DNA of 64,000 bases, taken from assembly GCA_017871115.1 (NCBI GenBank), contig JAFCIZ010000008.1, positions 868,001 to 932,000 of the forward strand, given 5' to 3'. A program made the position numbers and the translations under genes. The notes beneath the pieces were generated by a model, which made no database searches, was not told the origin of the DNA, and saw only the letters and a program-made list of their open reading frames with translations. The DNA comes from Cunninghamella blakesleeana. Lineage: Eukaryota; Mucoromycota; Mucoromycetes; Mucorales; Cunninghamellaceae. This document shows, in pieces, positions 47,085 to 60,454 of this stretch; the stretch's first letter is position 1, and each line of letters starts with the position of its first letter.

Positions 47085-49088
47085 CTAAGCTAAAAGAGTA
47101 CGCTTCTTTTTAACAGCAACACCAAGAGATTCAGCATCTAACTCATCAACGTGGTCTTTTTCACCGTCTGGCTCTTTATCATGTTTATATTGATCCATAA
47201 ATAATGCCATATCTTGTTCAAATCGATTATTTTCGATAGATTTTCTAATTGATTTCATAAATTCACTTAATTGATATATATTGTGGCTAAGTAATAATAA
47301 TAATAATATAAGAAATAAAGGATGTATATGTGAGTATATACCTTTTTTACCCTTATGATTTTTTTACGCCTATGGTTTTAAGTTTTTTTATCCATATAAT
47401 TGCCGTTTTTTTCTCTGCCTGTTTTTTTTTCCATCACGCTATCGATTTATTAATTTTTATACATGCATTACCTCATTAATAAAATAGGACCTAACATTTC
47501 ATGAGCGTTTAACAAATGGTGAATATAGGCTTTTGTGTGAGGTGTTGAACATGTATAGCATCCACAAGTTTTATCAATTGGTTCAAAAGTTTGTGCAAGT
47601 TGTTTATCCCATATATTAATTGTTTTGTCTAATTTATCTTCTGATGATTTCATTTCGTCTCCAAATTTTAAAGTAATTGCTCTTCCACGCTCGGTCATTT
47701 TATAAGCATAACTAATGTTAGTTATTATTAAAAAGGAAATTGGTTAACCAGTTCATCCTTCATCTTATATAATTATTTATATTTCTTTTATTAAATATGT
47801 ACTTATATAACTTACCTTCCATCAAATAAATCAACACCATTTGCTACACCTAATAAGATATGTTCTATAAAAAAAAAATTACTAAGATCAACTTGTCCTA
47901 CTATTCTATTATTTAAATATATAAACCATGTTTTACAATATTTTTTTATCTTTATTTTATTTTTACCTGGCGAACTTAATCCATATGCTAATTTTGGTTT
48001 GTTTTCGGGGAGTGGTTCTAAAGAAGCTTTTAATAAAGGATCAAATTCATCATATTTCATACCTAATACATTAACGATATAACCTTTATATATTTATAAA
48101 ATAATAATAACAATAAACAGATTAATAAAACATTATTAAATCACATAATCATCCTTCTATTATTTTATGTTTTTTACTCCTATTTTTTATACTTTTGTAT
48201 ATTTACCATGAATATCAGCATCCCGTTCTAAAGTTTCTTTTGATGATCGTTGTCTTTCTTCAGTACTAGTGTGTCCCATTACTGGTGCAAAAATTGGTGT
48301 CCCCACTTCCTATTTAATAAGAATGATAGTAGTAATAATAATAAATTAAGCATCATGTTATTGAATATATTTATTTTTCCATTTTCTTTTACTGGTATAA
48401 TCTTCATCATTCATTTATCCTATATATATTACCTTTGCTTTTGGTAAGCATTCATCCAACCATCTTAATGTTCTATCCACAGATCTTTTAATTCTTTTTG
48501 GCTTTGCATCTTTGTCACATATAATATCAGGCATAGAAGCAAAAAGATCTGGTCGATAAGATTTTAAAAGTGTAGACCATAATTCAGGTGTTACTTGTCG
48601 AACGCCACCGTGAGTATGAACAGATAAATATTTATCAGTATTAAAAGTGACCATTTCATTAGATTGGGGGTCGCGAATGTCACAAAATAAAACATGGTCT
48701 TCTAAATGAATATATTTATGTAAACCATGAGGGTATTTAAGAGAAGAGGGTTCCTTCTCTTCCAAACTAAAATATATATATATATATAAAATATTGAGTT
48801 ACATTTATGTATTCATTTTATTATTATTATTATTATTGTTATTGAGATACTCTCTTTTCTTTTTTTGTATTTTTACAAGTGTTCTAAGGTGACTTGAAAC
48901 ATATCAATAGGTAAACCATCCAAATTATCCACTATCAAATGAGGTACGGCACCACGAATAGTATATGTCAAAATAGAAGGTGTTTGGATGGTTTTATTTT
49001 TTTTTAAAAATTGTAAAGTACCACGACGAGGATATAATTTGGTAGTAGAGGATTCTGTTAAACGTGTAAAATATAAAGACGTTGTCAT
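47085..49088 (-). CDS. QTRT2: Queuine tRNA-ribosyltransferase accessory subunit 2
   Basis: Seven exons on minus: 49088-48877, 48766-48433, 48309-48207, 48083-47967, 47864-47816, 47711-47472 and 47286-47085, in phase, about 418 residues. QTRT2 pairs with catalytic QTRT1 to put queuine at position 34 of GUN-anticodon tRNAs, working at the mitochondrial surface in animals. Recognised stretches: PRRGTLQFLKKNKTIQTPS near the start, IKRSVDRTLRWLDECL, EVGTPIFAPVMGH, KPKLAYGLSSPEHILLGVA, NGVDLFDG, MTERGRAITLKF, and the zinc site C-x-C-x2-C in CGCYTCSTPHTKAYIHHLL with the following histidine region and ILLMSHNIYQL. An alternative start three codons upstream (49097) exists. Acceptor of exon 4 was set at 48084 so GYIVNVLGMKYDEF is included. 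The QTRT1 partner is not in the window. Confidence 0.9.
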
Positions 49089-49097
49089 TCTATGCAT

Positions 49098-49472
49098 AAG
49101 TATTATAAAAATGAAAATAAAAAAAATAAAAAAGAGGTATGAAAAGAAAGGGAAAGGGAGAGATAAAAAAAAAATTATTTCTTTAAAAAAAAAAATGGCA
49201 GAGCTTTCTAAAAAAAGCCACAAATTTGATTTCCCGCATTGATCATTTCCGAAAAAGGATTGAACTTGTCAAAAACGATATTATATTTTTCATTATTTTT
49301 TTTTATTAAGTATGAGTGTACGATATAATAACTTTTAAATATATAAGTATAAAAAAATAAAATAAAACAATTATATTTTAACAATATATTAATGAGCAAA
49401 TAAGAAATCATCTATATAATTATGTATATATAAATACAAGTATTATAATATATATATATTCAACGATTTAAA
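49098..49472. other. Intergenic, no gene seen
   Basis: AT-rich promoter side of QTRT2 and 3' side of the next minus-strand gene. Nothing recognised. Confidence 0.45.
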
Positions 49473-51043
49473 TTAAAAAAAAGGATTGGATAAAGCTTTC
49501 TTTGTTCTTCTTTTACGTAAAGTACCATTAGCTACTTTTTCTTGTCGAGTGACTCTTCTTGATCTTAATTCGGCATGCCGATTACGATAAGAATCCACAG
49601 CTCTTTGAATTAACCCTCTTTTTCCATATAATTGTTCCCGGTTTAACCAGCATAACTTCCATCCTAATTCATTACAACTTGTTTCATAATTCCATCGATT
49701 TCCATCATATTCTTCTTTTTCTACATTGGCTCTAGGGTAAATCTAACAAATTTTATAACACCAAAAATAGAATAGGTTGTTTAGTATTATTTATTTTTTT
49801 TCCATGTTTCTCTTTTTCTCTTTTTTACAATTTTTTTTTTTTATAAAATGATAACAATAATACTTACAGCATTTTGTAAACGGAATTCCATTGGTATGAT
49901 ATCTAATTCTACATGCTGTACATCGGTTCGAACTGTATATTCTTTGACTAACCGATCATGAGAATAAAGAAATGTAATATGTTCAATACCATTAATGACA
50001 TGCGCTACAGGTTCATGAGCTGTTAAGGATACTACTGAAGCAACAGAAGAAGCACGACGACGGACAGGGTTATTATTATTGCTATTACTATTTTTACGAT
50101 AAGGATGCTGATCTGATTGTCTACGATATATTTTACTATTATTTTTTTGTTGTTGTTGCTGTTGATGATGATGATGATGCTGGTGTAAAATTGACGATGA
50201 TGATGGAGGAGGAGGATGAATAAAAGGTGAATTAGATTGAATAGACGTTGAACATGGTGGGGAATGATGGTTTGCTGATAATGAATTCATATTTGGATGA
50301 AAAGGAGTGGTCATGATCATAGGCTGCTGATATGATTGTTGATCATGTAAAGGTAATGGCATAGAATGAAGCATATAAGTTGGGTGAGATAAAGGAGAAG
50401 TAGAAGATGTAGTTGAACAAGTTGTAGTGGTTGTTAAAGGAGAAGCTATTGTAGGGGTAGAAGAAGATTCTATTGGAGGGGATGGTGGTAACATTGTATT
50501 ATTAGTATTATTAGTACTATGGTTATTATTATAAATAAAAGATTGGGAAGATGATATATTGTTATTGCTATTATTAGTGTTATTGTTATTATTATTATTA
50601 TTATAAATAGGTGTGGGTAAAGATTGGATCCAGCGTTGTTGCTGTTGTTGTTGTTGTTGCTGCTGCTGATGAGAAATATGAGTTGGATGAATAAGCGGAT
50701 GACTTTGATAAGAAGTTTGTTTCATAGATAAATCAAAAAAAGAATGAGTAGGTGTAGTAGTATTGGATGAAGATGACGACGACGACGAAGCATTAGGATC
50801 CATTGACCATATAGAAGTATCAAATAATTTAGCCATATCTAAAACGTTATCATTCATATTCCAATAACTTGGATCAAAATGTAAAGGATCATTATTATTG
50901 TTTTGTAATTGTTGGTGATGATGATTTAATGGTAATTCGTTATTACCATTTGTCATAAAAGGATGCTGTTGATCAAGTGTAGACATGATAGGTGAGGATG
51001 ATGTTTTTATATAATCATTTAATGCTGCTGTAGTTGCCCTCAT
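49473..51043 (-). CDS. Fungal DUF8032-like protein with Q/N/S/H-rich N-terminus
   Basis: Two phase-0 exons, 51043-49868 and 49742-49473, about 481 residues. The first 330 residues are low complexity, with asparagine, glutamine, histidine and serine runs (a QQQQQQQQQQQ run near residue 125 and an SNN-rich stretch). The conserved module is C-terminal: EPVAHVINGIEHITFLYS, EYTVRTDVQHVELDIIP, EFRLQNAIYPRANV, YDGNRWNYETSCNELGWKL, WLNREQLYGKRGLIQRAVDS, YRNRHAELRSRRV and a basic end. I know this module from basidiomycete and Mucoromycota proteins, where I believe it is labelled DUF8032; function is unknown. The basic C-terminus and prion-like N-terminus suggest a nuclear or RNA-related protein, but that is inference. 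Confidence 0.82.
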
Positions 51044-51317
51044 TTTCTTTTTTTATTTATTTGTAAATGATGTGTTTGTTTGTTGTTAATAAATGGTTAG
51101 TTTTTTTTTTTTTGACAGTAAATTAATAATAATAACGATAATGATAAGTAAAGGAAATGGAAATAAAAAGTAAAATAAAAATTAAGAAAGAGAGAGAGAG
51201 AGAAAAGATAAATTGTTTGTTGGAAATAAAAAATAAATAAACAAATAGAATCATTATCTAAAACTAAAAGGTCTAAGACAATTGACTGACATATTAAAAT
51301 TGAAACAATCGTCATTA

Positions 51318-51350
<33 letters not shown>

Positions 51351-52005
51351 CGTTATTATTGATATTCTCTTTTCAATATGAATACTAAACTGTTTTAAAC
51401 TTTTTTTTTAAACCAAGAAGTGAAAAAAAAATGAAAGGAAGGGTTTCATTTTTAAAAAATAATTTAATCTTTAATAAAAAATAGCGGACTTCAAAAAATA
51501 AAGTACCTTTTATACCTTTACGCATAAAAGTTATATTTTTTATGAAATAAAAAACTGGACTGTTTAATTTAATATCCGTTATTAAAAAAAAAAAAAAAAA
51601 AAGAACAAGAAAAAAAGGGCAGTTAAATTCATAGATTAGTTTTTAATATTAATGAAGCAAAAAAATAAAAATAAAAAAAATAAAAAACAAGTTCAAAAAA
51701 TAAACTAGTACAAATATGAGGTACAGAATTTTTTTTTTAATATTTTTTAATATAAAAATAAATTATCTTAATATAGTAAAATAAACCTTTTTTTATATCA
51801 ATCTGCCAAGACTTTTTTTAATGTGTAACTTGAATAAAAAAAAGCTTATATGATCATGATAGTTTAATAATAAAAATAATAATAAAAAGGTATAATAATA
51901 GTAATCAATCAAGTTTTAGTTTATTTTTTCTAATCATTATAAATACCATTCCCCTATCTACTTTTCTTTTTTTCTTTTATTTATTCTTATATTAAAAATA
52001 TATAT
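51044..52005. other. Divergent promoter region, DUF8032 gene and chitin deacetylase
   Basis: Nearly 1 kb between head-to-head genes. It contains an ATT tract (51316-51350), a GA-rich tract (51184-51206) and poly-A runs at 51584-51602. No gene seen. Confidence 0.5.
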
Positions 52006-53897
52006 ATGAAGAATCCTACCACTATCCTATCCATTAGTAACTTTTACTTCTTTTTCCAATCAGTTAATGCTATAGCTGGTACAGTGAATGGGCAAGAATA
52101 CTGGCAATCTTTTACATCCTCGATTAAAGATCCATTGAATATCCAAATCCCTAGTATTCCCCAAACCACCTCACATGATATTACAACTGAATGTACTTAC
52201 TATAATCCTGACCCTACACTTTTCAATTTAACTGCTTCGGAATGGCCTACTGCTTGGGATATAGCTACTTCCAATGGGATGAATACTAGTTCTGAATTTG
52301 TTGCTCTTTATAACTCTATTGATTGGTCCAAGGCTCCTTCTATTCCTGTACGTACAGTGAATGCTGATGGTAGTTTGAATATGACAGGGTATAATCAACA
52401 AGAAGATCCTGATTGTTGGTGGTCGGCTTCTTTATGTACTGTTCCAAAAATAAATGATGTAAATCCTGATATCTATCAATGTCTTGAACCTGAAACTTGG
52501 GGTCTTGTAAGTTTGAGTAGTCTATATATTTACTTGTTTTCTTAATTGAATATATGTACATATACACACATATATATATATATATATATATCAGTTGTGA
52601 AATACAATATAATCGATATTTATTCTTTTATTTTATTTTGCTTATCATTAGACTTACGATGATGGTCCTAATTGTTCCCATAATGCCTTTTATGATTATT
52701 TACAACAACAAAATTTAAAAGCTTCCATGTTTTATATTGGTTCCAATGTGGTGGATTGGCCTTACGGTGCAATGCGTGGTGTAAAAGATGGTCATCACAT
52801 CAGCAGTCATACCTGGTATGTATTTAATTAATAATATTAAAAAACGGTGTTGATTTTTATTATTTTCTACTGACTAATAATAATGGCGATGTTTATTTTT
52901 TTGTTGCAATTAGGTCACATCGATGTAGGTTTCATGTCTATAAATATATAAAAATAAAAATAATATAAATAATATAAATATGGATTAGCTTATATTTATA
53001 TTTATACTCATATTTATATGCATATTAAAAATAGTGATGACTACCTTAACAAATCAAGAATTACTTGCTGAGTTTTATTATACACAAAAGGCCATCCATT
53101 TAGCTACCGGCTTAACTCCTAAATATTGGCGGGCTGTAAGTTGCTGTTGTTGTTGTAGATTATTATATATGTATACCTTTTACCAATATTAAATTTCATC
53201 TTTTTCTCTTTTTTTTCTTCTCCTTTTTTTTTCTACTATTGTTTAGCCATATGGTGATGTAGATGATCGTGTAAGATGGTAAGTTCACTTAGTACTTGAA
53301 ATAATAATAATAGTAAAAAAAAATCAAGCATATATTAAAAATGTCGACTTTAACTTTTATTGATTTTTATTATTATTATTACTTTATAGGATTGCTACAC
53401 AACTTAACTTGACATCTATCTTATGGACAGAAGACACAAATGACTGGAGTGTTGGTGATACAGAGACCGTTCAACAAGTAGATGCGGCCTATGACCAATT
53501 TATTCAAATGGGTACAAATGGATCTATGGCTAATGGTGGAAATATTGTTTTGACACATGAAATTAATAATGGAACCATGTCTTTAGCCATTCAAAACTTG
53601 CCAAATATTATGAAGAACTACAAACATGTTATTAATGTGGCCACTTGTTCCAATATCACTTATCCCTATATGGAAAAGACCGTAGCTTTCCCTACGTTTG
53701 CTGATTATTTGTCATCTAGTAATGCTTCTGCTGGTAATCCTTCTGTGGTGTTGGGTTCCAACAATGGTGGTAATAGTAGTACTGGTACTACGGCTGGTTC
53801 AAGTTCTAGTACATCTGGTGCTACTTCTATGAAGGCTATATCACCTATTTTTGTTTTGTCATCATTATTATTGTTTGTTTACCGTATTAGTTTTTAG
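52006..53897 (+). CDS. Chitin deacetylase, probably GPI-anchored
   Basis: Six exons: 52006-52506, 52652-52815, 52914-52924, 53035-53135, 53247-53278 and 53390-53897, in phase, about 438 residues. It removes acetyl groups from chitin to make chitosan, the major wall polymer of Mucorales. The five carbohydrate-esterase-4 motifs are present: TYDDGP (with the catalytic and metal aspartates), HISSHTWSH (metal histidines), RAPYGD, DTNDW and IVLTHE. A hydrophobic N-terminal segment (ILSISNFYFFFQSVNAIAG) serves as signal. A serine/threonine-rich tail ends in a hydrophobic segment (ISPIFVLSSLLLFVYRISF) fitting GPI attachment. Exon 3 has only 11 bases; without it the HTWSH motif is broken. Exon 5 has 32 bases. 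Confidence 0.93.
52914..52924 (+). other. 11-base microexon of the chitin deacetylase gene
   Basis: The exon GTCACATCGAT completes the tryptophan codon of HTWSH and supplies serine, histidine and arginine. Flanks are AATTAG and GTAGGT. The phases on both sides fit only if it is included, and it carries a metal-binding histidine. Confidence 0.75.
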
Positions 53898-55065
53898 AAT
53901 ATATATAATTATTTATAGTGTTAAAAAAAAAAGCATTGAAATAAGCTTAAGCATTTAAAAAATAAAAAGCATAAACTCTAAGAAAAGAAAAATATGGAAA
54001 AAGAAAAGGATTTTTTTGCTATGACTGAAAATAAAATATACTCTTTATTTTTACTTTCCTTTTTTAGAATAGGATATTTTTTTTTTTTACAAACATAACT
54101 TTAAATAATCTAAATATTTTATATATTATTAGCCACTGTGAGATCAGAAATAAAAATAATTGTACTAATAATTTTATTATTGCGAAAATATATAAAATAA
54201 AATAAATTACATTTAGTACTAGACTAATTTGTGTATATTCATCTGTTAAAACTCTTGGTATAATAATATAAATACGAATTGTGAATAAATCATAATAGTA
54301 CTTTCCAATTCTTTTCTGAAATAATCATTCAAGTAACAATATACTTTTATGGTCTGTTTATATAGATATTGATCTCCTAGGCCAAATAAGGAAAATTTCT
54401 ATATATGTATTAGTATTTTGTTAATTTTTATAATATTAACATTTTATGTTTTCAAATATTCATGATTTAATCTTTCATGATCATCAGCTTCATTTCTTAA
54501 TATATTAGCAGTATCATTAAATGTAGCGGAGTTGATTATCGATCTTGAACAAATGGTAATTAAGCTTTTATTTTTTTACTTCGATTAACATTGTAGTAAC
54601 GTAACGTATTTGTAGAACATGTATTATATGATTGTTTTTGGAATATAGGTTTAATATATAATAATATTAGGCTGTACATTTATTATCTCTGTTTTTATTT
54701 ATTGTAAGTTTATATAGTACTGCAAAAAATATATAAAAACGCCAGGATGATAAGTAATTTTGACATTGCTACATATAAAATTCTATATAAATAGTGGGGT
54801 TTCCTTTTATATGATCAATTTTTTTTTTCATTATGTGAATAGTAAAGCTCATTATTAAAGTATTATATTGATCAATATTTTATAAAGTAATAAAAAAAAA
54901 AAAATCAACTAAAATTATTTCATTAAAAAAAAACATATTATAATTTTTTTTAAAAAATAAAAATAAAATATGTACATGCACCTTGTTTGTATTTTATTTT
55001 ATATTATTTCACTTTATATTTTTTAAAAAAGAAAACCCAGGTTAAATATTCAAATTTTATTATAA
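53898..55065. other. 3' region between convergent genes
   Basis: About 1.2 kb of AT-rich sequence between the chitin deacetylase and VPS53 ends. I saw no gene, tRNA or recognisable repeat beyond short A/T runs. Confidence 0.45.
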
Positions 55066-56730
55066 TTATTCTTTATATTGTTCTCTTCGTTCTTGTAAAT
55101 CTTTTCTAAACGCCATACCCGTCATGACCAATTTTCTAAAGTTTTCATTCAGTCGACCTGTTTTTGTTTGTGTTGTATTATTATCAAGTGTATTAGTTGT
55201 AGGTGAAGAAGGCTGTTGATGAGGTGAGAGAGGTGAATGCCTTCCTAATTGTGAAGTATTAAAGTTGGAAGCTGCTGAAGTGGCAATAGAAGTTAAAGAT
55301 GTTGTAATATTACTTGGTGTTATGGATGAAGCTGATAAAGGGTTAGAATTAGAGTTTGAGGATGAAAAGAGAGTAGGATTATCAATTTGAGGAAACAAGT
55401 TGGCGTTGTTGGTTAATTGATTATCATGATGATTGCTAATACGGCGTTGGAACATATCCACCAAAGGCCCTTGGTCTAATTTTCTTATGCCTTTCAAATC
55501 TAATAATCGGGTAAAATTATTTATGTGTTGATCTGCAATTAAAAAGAGATAGTTTTCTACATAGCCTTCCATAGGGTCCGTTGGTGTCATCACTGTCTTA
55601 AGTATCATTTCAGATTTAGATATACCACGGTTTACTATTTTCCCATACCTAATATAATATATATGATTCATAATAATAATAAAAATAAGAATGGAATAAT
55701 TATTATCAGTCAAAAAAAAATACTCTTAAAGAAATATGTACATTTATATATATATATATATATTTACGATGTTGGGGCACCAGTTGATCCTTCAGTACCC
55801 ATAGATGGAATGTCCATTAATAATGTTTTGATTGAATGGGTATCTAGTAACATCTATAGTACCAAATAATTTATTTTTTAAAAAAAAGGTTAGATACATT
55901 TTGTAAATAAATAAGTATAACATTATTATATTTTTACCTGTTCAGCTCCAATTTCCGATATCATTTTGCATTTGAAAATATTGATGACATATTTATTTAA
56001 CAGCATACTATAAAAAAATAAAAATAAAAAAACATGAGTATATTTTAATAGCTATGTATGTTTTTTCCTTTCTCTCTCATATAAATATAATATACTTACT
56101 CAGCAAACCGATCACAAAAAGTTCTATAGAATCTTTTATTAGCTATATTGGTTCCAGCTACTCTAATAAACTTAGTTGCACTATCTTGTAACTGAGTTAT
56201 ATAGTCTGATTGATCACCTACTGTTTCCATCGACCCCCAAGGTAATCGTGTCATTATTTGAAAGAATGGTTCAAAACTTGAACTTAGACACCGTATGATA
56301 GCATCAATACAAGAAGACACTGCACTATATGAATAGATTTATAAATATATGTTTTATATATACACATATAAGACCAATACTATTGATTATTACACTTATG
56401 TATATAAATCTTACCCCATAAATTTATCTTTAACATTTTGAAGATCAACTTTGCCTTTATAATCATCATCTATTTGTTCATTCAATTTCTCTTCTAACTA
56501 TTATAAAATATACATAAGTAAAAGAATAAATGAAAATAAAATAATAATTCATGAATGAAGCAGTTATATATATATGTAGGTTATTATTTTTCATAAACTA
56601 TTACCTGTGATGTTGTAATACAGCAATAATCTGCAGTGTTTAAGGTAATGGCTATATACCGAATATGTTCGGTAGTCACCGTTTGTTTTTCATCCCTAAT
56701 AAATATAACAATAATTAATATAATTATTCT

Positions 56731-56767
<37 letters not shown>

Positions 56768-59286
56768 ATTATCTTTATTTGATCCTTACCTAGCAATACC
56801 TTGTAATAAAACCTTTTCACAATAAGAAATCAAGTGTTTTGAAAAGAGATTACATAAGTCCCATAATGCACCACCTGTTGAAAATCTTGCACATTGTGAT
56901 AATGTTTCACGATAGAAATAGAATATATCTGTACTTGATGGCAATACTGTCATATTTGGATCATCAGAAGATTTATCAGATTGGTTATAAGAGTTAATCA
57001 TATCAGCAAGTGTTCTATTAATATAATATTTTTAATAAAAAAAAATTGAATACACCAGGTTTATAGATAGTCCTTTTTATTATCATCATTTTTTATTTTA
57101 TTTTATTTTATTTTATTTTTACCTATCCTTGGCTTCAATATAAACCCATAAGTAAGGCTGGAAGCTACTTGATATACTTTTCTCAAATTGAAAAATTGGG
57201 TATTTTTTGCCATCAATTTCTTTATACTATGATAATAATAGTAAAATACAATGGTATAAATATATAAAAAAATAATTTACTTATTATATAATTCTTATAT
57301 ATATATTCAATATATTCTTACACTTTTTTCATGTCTTTTAGAAAGTTGGGCTTCAAATTCAATGGTCATTTGTAATGCTTTTAATAGCTCTTTCACATCA
57401 GGTTGATTTGATGCTAATATTTGTTCTAAGTCAGATCTTCATTTTTTTGTTTTATATAAAATTAAAATAGAATGAAAATATAATGAAATAAATATTCATC
57501 AAATTTATTGCCTGTTTTATTTTTTATCATTAATTCAATTTTATTTACATTTCAGTTATTATTATTATATATCTTACCTGGTATAATTACAGAATTTTTC
57601 AGATACTCTTCCAGACATATACCATTCAGGTGGGAAAATATCATTATGTTCTTCGTCACAAGCTTTCAAAACCCGTTTCAAATAGGCATAACGTCGACTA
57701 ATATTATCAATTTGAGATACTTCTTCGGATGGTCGAAATATTTGTCTATAATTTGATAATTGTAAATCCACGTAATATTGTATTGCTTTTTCCCTATAAA
57801 AAAACGAAAAAAAAATAAATAAATAATATTTTGAGTCGATATCACAATTGTAAATATATATATATTTGAATTTCACAATTTTTTCTTTTGAAACGCAAAC
57901 ATATATATCGACTTACTTTGTAGTATCTCCCAATACCGATGCCACAAGGCAAGCATCGTGTAATACCCATGGTTGACTTCTTAGAGCTCCCTCGGAATTG
58001 AATCTATTTTAAATGTATAAATGCAGCCATTAATACATACACTCTTTACGATAACGTGGATATATATATATATATTTGCTTTTAATAATAATAATTGTAA
58101 TCGTTATTACCCTATTTCAATTTCATGCAATACCGAAGATTCTAACTCCTTTTGTAAATGATTAATTCGATCTGATAAAGAGGCTATTTGGGGTACACTT
58201 TTATATGACTTAAAATGCTGCATTAACTGAATGACGGCCTATTGCCACCATATATATAAAGAAATAAAAAAAGTAAAAATATTAACATAAATGAGCCATC
58301 ATTATTTTTATTTATTTATTTACATGTTTATTTATTTTTTTAATACTTTTACACCTTCCTTTTATTTGATTTTATTTTACCTGTAATAACTGAGCGCTTT
58401 CTTTATATTGTTTATTTTTTGACATAATTTCCAATTGATCAACAGCAGTAACTATAAATAAATAAATTATATATATTACAATTTCCATCATATAAAAACA
58501 TTCTTCTTTACCTTATCTAATTTATTTATGATTATAATTATTTTATTTTCTTATTATTAATATTCATATTATATATTTACCAAGCATTTGAAGACGTTTT
58601 AAGACAGTAACAGAATGAGTAAGGTGGCGTTTAGCATAATCCAAACTTTTAACATCTTGAGTAATATCACGTACCATCGATTCAGACTGTGCTGCTTTTG
58701 TTTTAATATCTTGGATTTTTTGGAATAAATCCTATAAAAGGGAAATACATATATACATATGAAATATGTATTAATGTAAGGCTGTTTCTTTTTCTATGCT
58801 ATTATGGTTAACTTTAAAGAAGTAAATAACTGAATATTTATATCTTTATATATATACTTTGATAGCAAGTTTTGCATTCTCGAGCTCTTTTTCCGTTCCT
58901 TGTTTTCCTATAGCAATTTGTGTCGTTGTTAATCGTTCCGCGTCTTTATTAATAACCAGAGTTTTTTGTTTAATCTTATCCAATACTGTATCAATAGAAG
59001 AGAGTGATTGTTCTATAATATATAAATTTGTACGTAATTATTTATTTATATATTAATTATATATATTTAATTACATAAAGCTGTATGTACATATAGTTAT
59101 AAATTAGTTTATCGACGTACCATTTGGAAATAAACGATTGATGTATTCGGTTGGATTAAAACCTGGTGATTCAAGAGGATTTTTAACATTTAAAATAGAC
59201 AGAGCTTTGTTTTCTAAAGCTGGTGGTATTGAAAAAGATTCCTCATGTAAGGTTTCTTTAGAAGAAGAATGGAGTTTACCATTCAT
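55066..59286 (-). CDS. VPS53: VPS53, GARP tethering complex subunit
   Basis: Sixteen exons on minus: 59286-59121, 59012-58858, 58731-58581, 58451-58381, 58238-58111, 58003-57917, 57793-57578, 57436-57322, 57226-57123, 57014-56790, 56695-56605, 56497-56415, 56324-56100, 56007-55938, 55853-55768 and 55648-55066, all in phase, about 851 residues. VPS53 is part of the GARP complex that tethers endosome-derived vesicles at the Golgi. The N-terminus has [28 protein letters not shown] and the coiled-coil [19 protein letters not shown] with [18 protein letters not shown], which is the VPS53 signature. The middle has the CATCHR-type helical body, e.g. [20 protein letters not shown] and [23 protein letters not shown]-terminal serine/asparagine-rich insert precedes the conserved end [18 protein letters not shown]. 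Length fits fungal and animal VPS53. Confidence 0.93.
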
Positions 59287-60454
59287 AAGATGTAATAAAT
59301 TATATATAAAAGTAGTTGAAAAAAAATAAAGAGTAAGAATTCAAAAAATTATAAAATTATGAAAACTATATTTGAACTCAGTTCACAAGTAGGTTTTAAC
59401 TCTAATTTTCACTTTTCACTCTGTCATTTTCTTTTTCTTTTTTACTATTGTATATATAAAATAAATAAAATACATACCTTTAAAAAATTATTAGATAATG
59501 AGAATAGAGGTATTTATTCAATTTTTTTAAAGTTTGAAATTAGAACAAAGATATTTTTTTTTTGAATTTTTTTATAAAAAGAAGAAAATCTAAATAATTC
59601 TTTTATTCTATAAATATAAATAGCTGTACTGAAATTTTTTTAGGACAGAACTGAATAATCGGACCAAACATTCAATTCCAAAGGATTATGCGCTTGCTTT
59701 CACCTTGCTATATCGCTTTTTAATATTTTGGCTCGTATTGTTTCCATATGCTTAGTTTTTGTTATAAAATATGAATAATGTTTTTTAAAGAGTTAAAAAA
59801 ATATAAAAGAAATATTCTGCTTTATTTTATTTATAACTATATCTCTATATCTTTCAATTCATTAAATTTATAAACTTTTTTGAAAACATACCCTTTGTGT
59901 GTATATTATTTACCTTTTATTTTGAATTAAGAAATTTATGCGTAATCCTTACATTTTGGTTTTTAATGAATAATGTTAAAACAACTAATATCGAGGAACA
60001 ATCTGTATGTAGTAGATTCTAAATTTCGTTTTATATTATATTTAAAAGTGGAGTCTTCACGCTGTGCCAATATTATCTACACTCTAGTATATATTAACTA
60101 AATCGTAATATGTACCAAAAATAATTACCAACATCCGTTTTACTTGATCCTTTTTAAAAATTAATATACAAAAGCTGTTCTTTTTTTTTTTTTTAAAAAA
60201 TAAAATAAAAGTATAAATAAATTGAAAGGTGTGAGCCATTTAATTTTTAATTTTTATACTCTTATATAAAACATCAATAAAAATATTGCTTATCCATTTA
60301 AATAAATATAATAAGAAAATTCGATATTAAGCAAAATAAAAAGCAATCTAGTTATGATTTTTTATTTTATTTTTAATTTTTTATTTTTCGATTCAATTTT
60401 TTTATCCATCTTTTTTATTTCTTTCGTGTATATAATATTAGTTATACAAATAAA
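59287..60454. other. Intergenic, no gene seen
   Basis: VPS53 promoter side and 3' region of CAP, about 1.2 kb. AT-rich with T runs (60181-60194). No gene, tRNA or relic was recognised. Confidence 0.45.
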
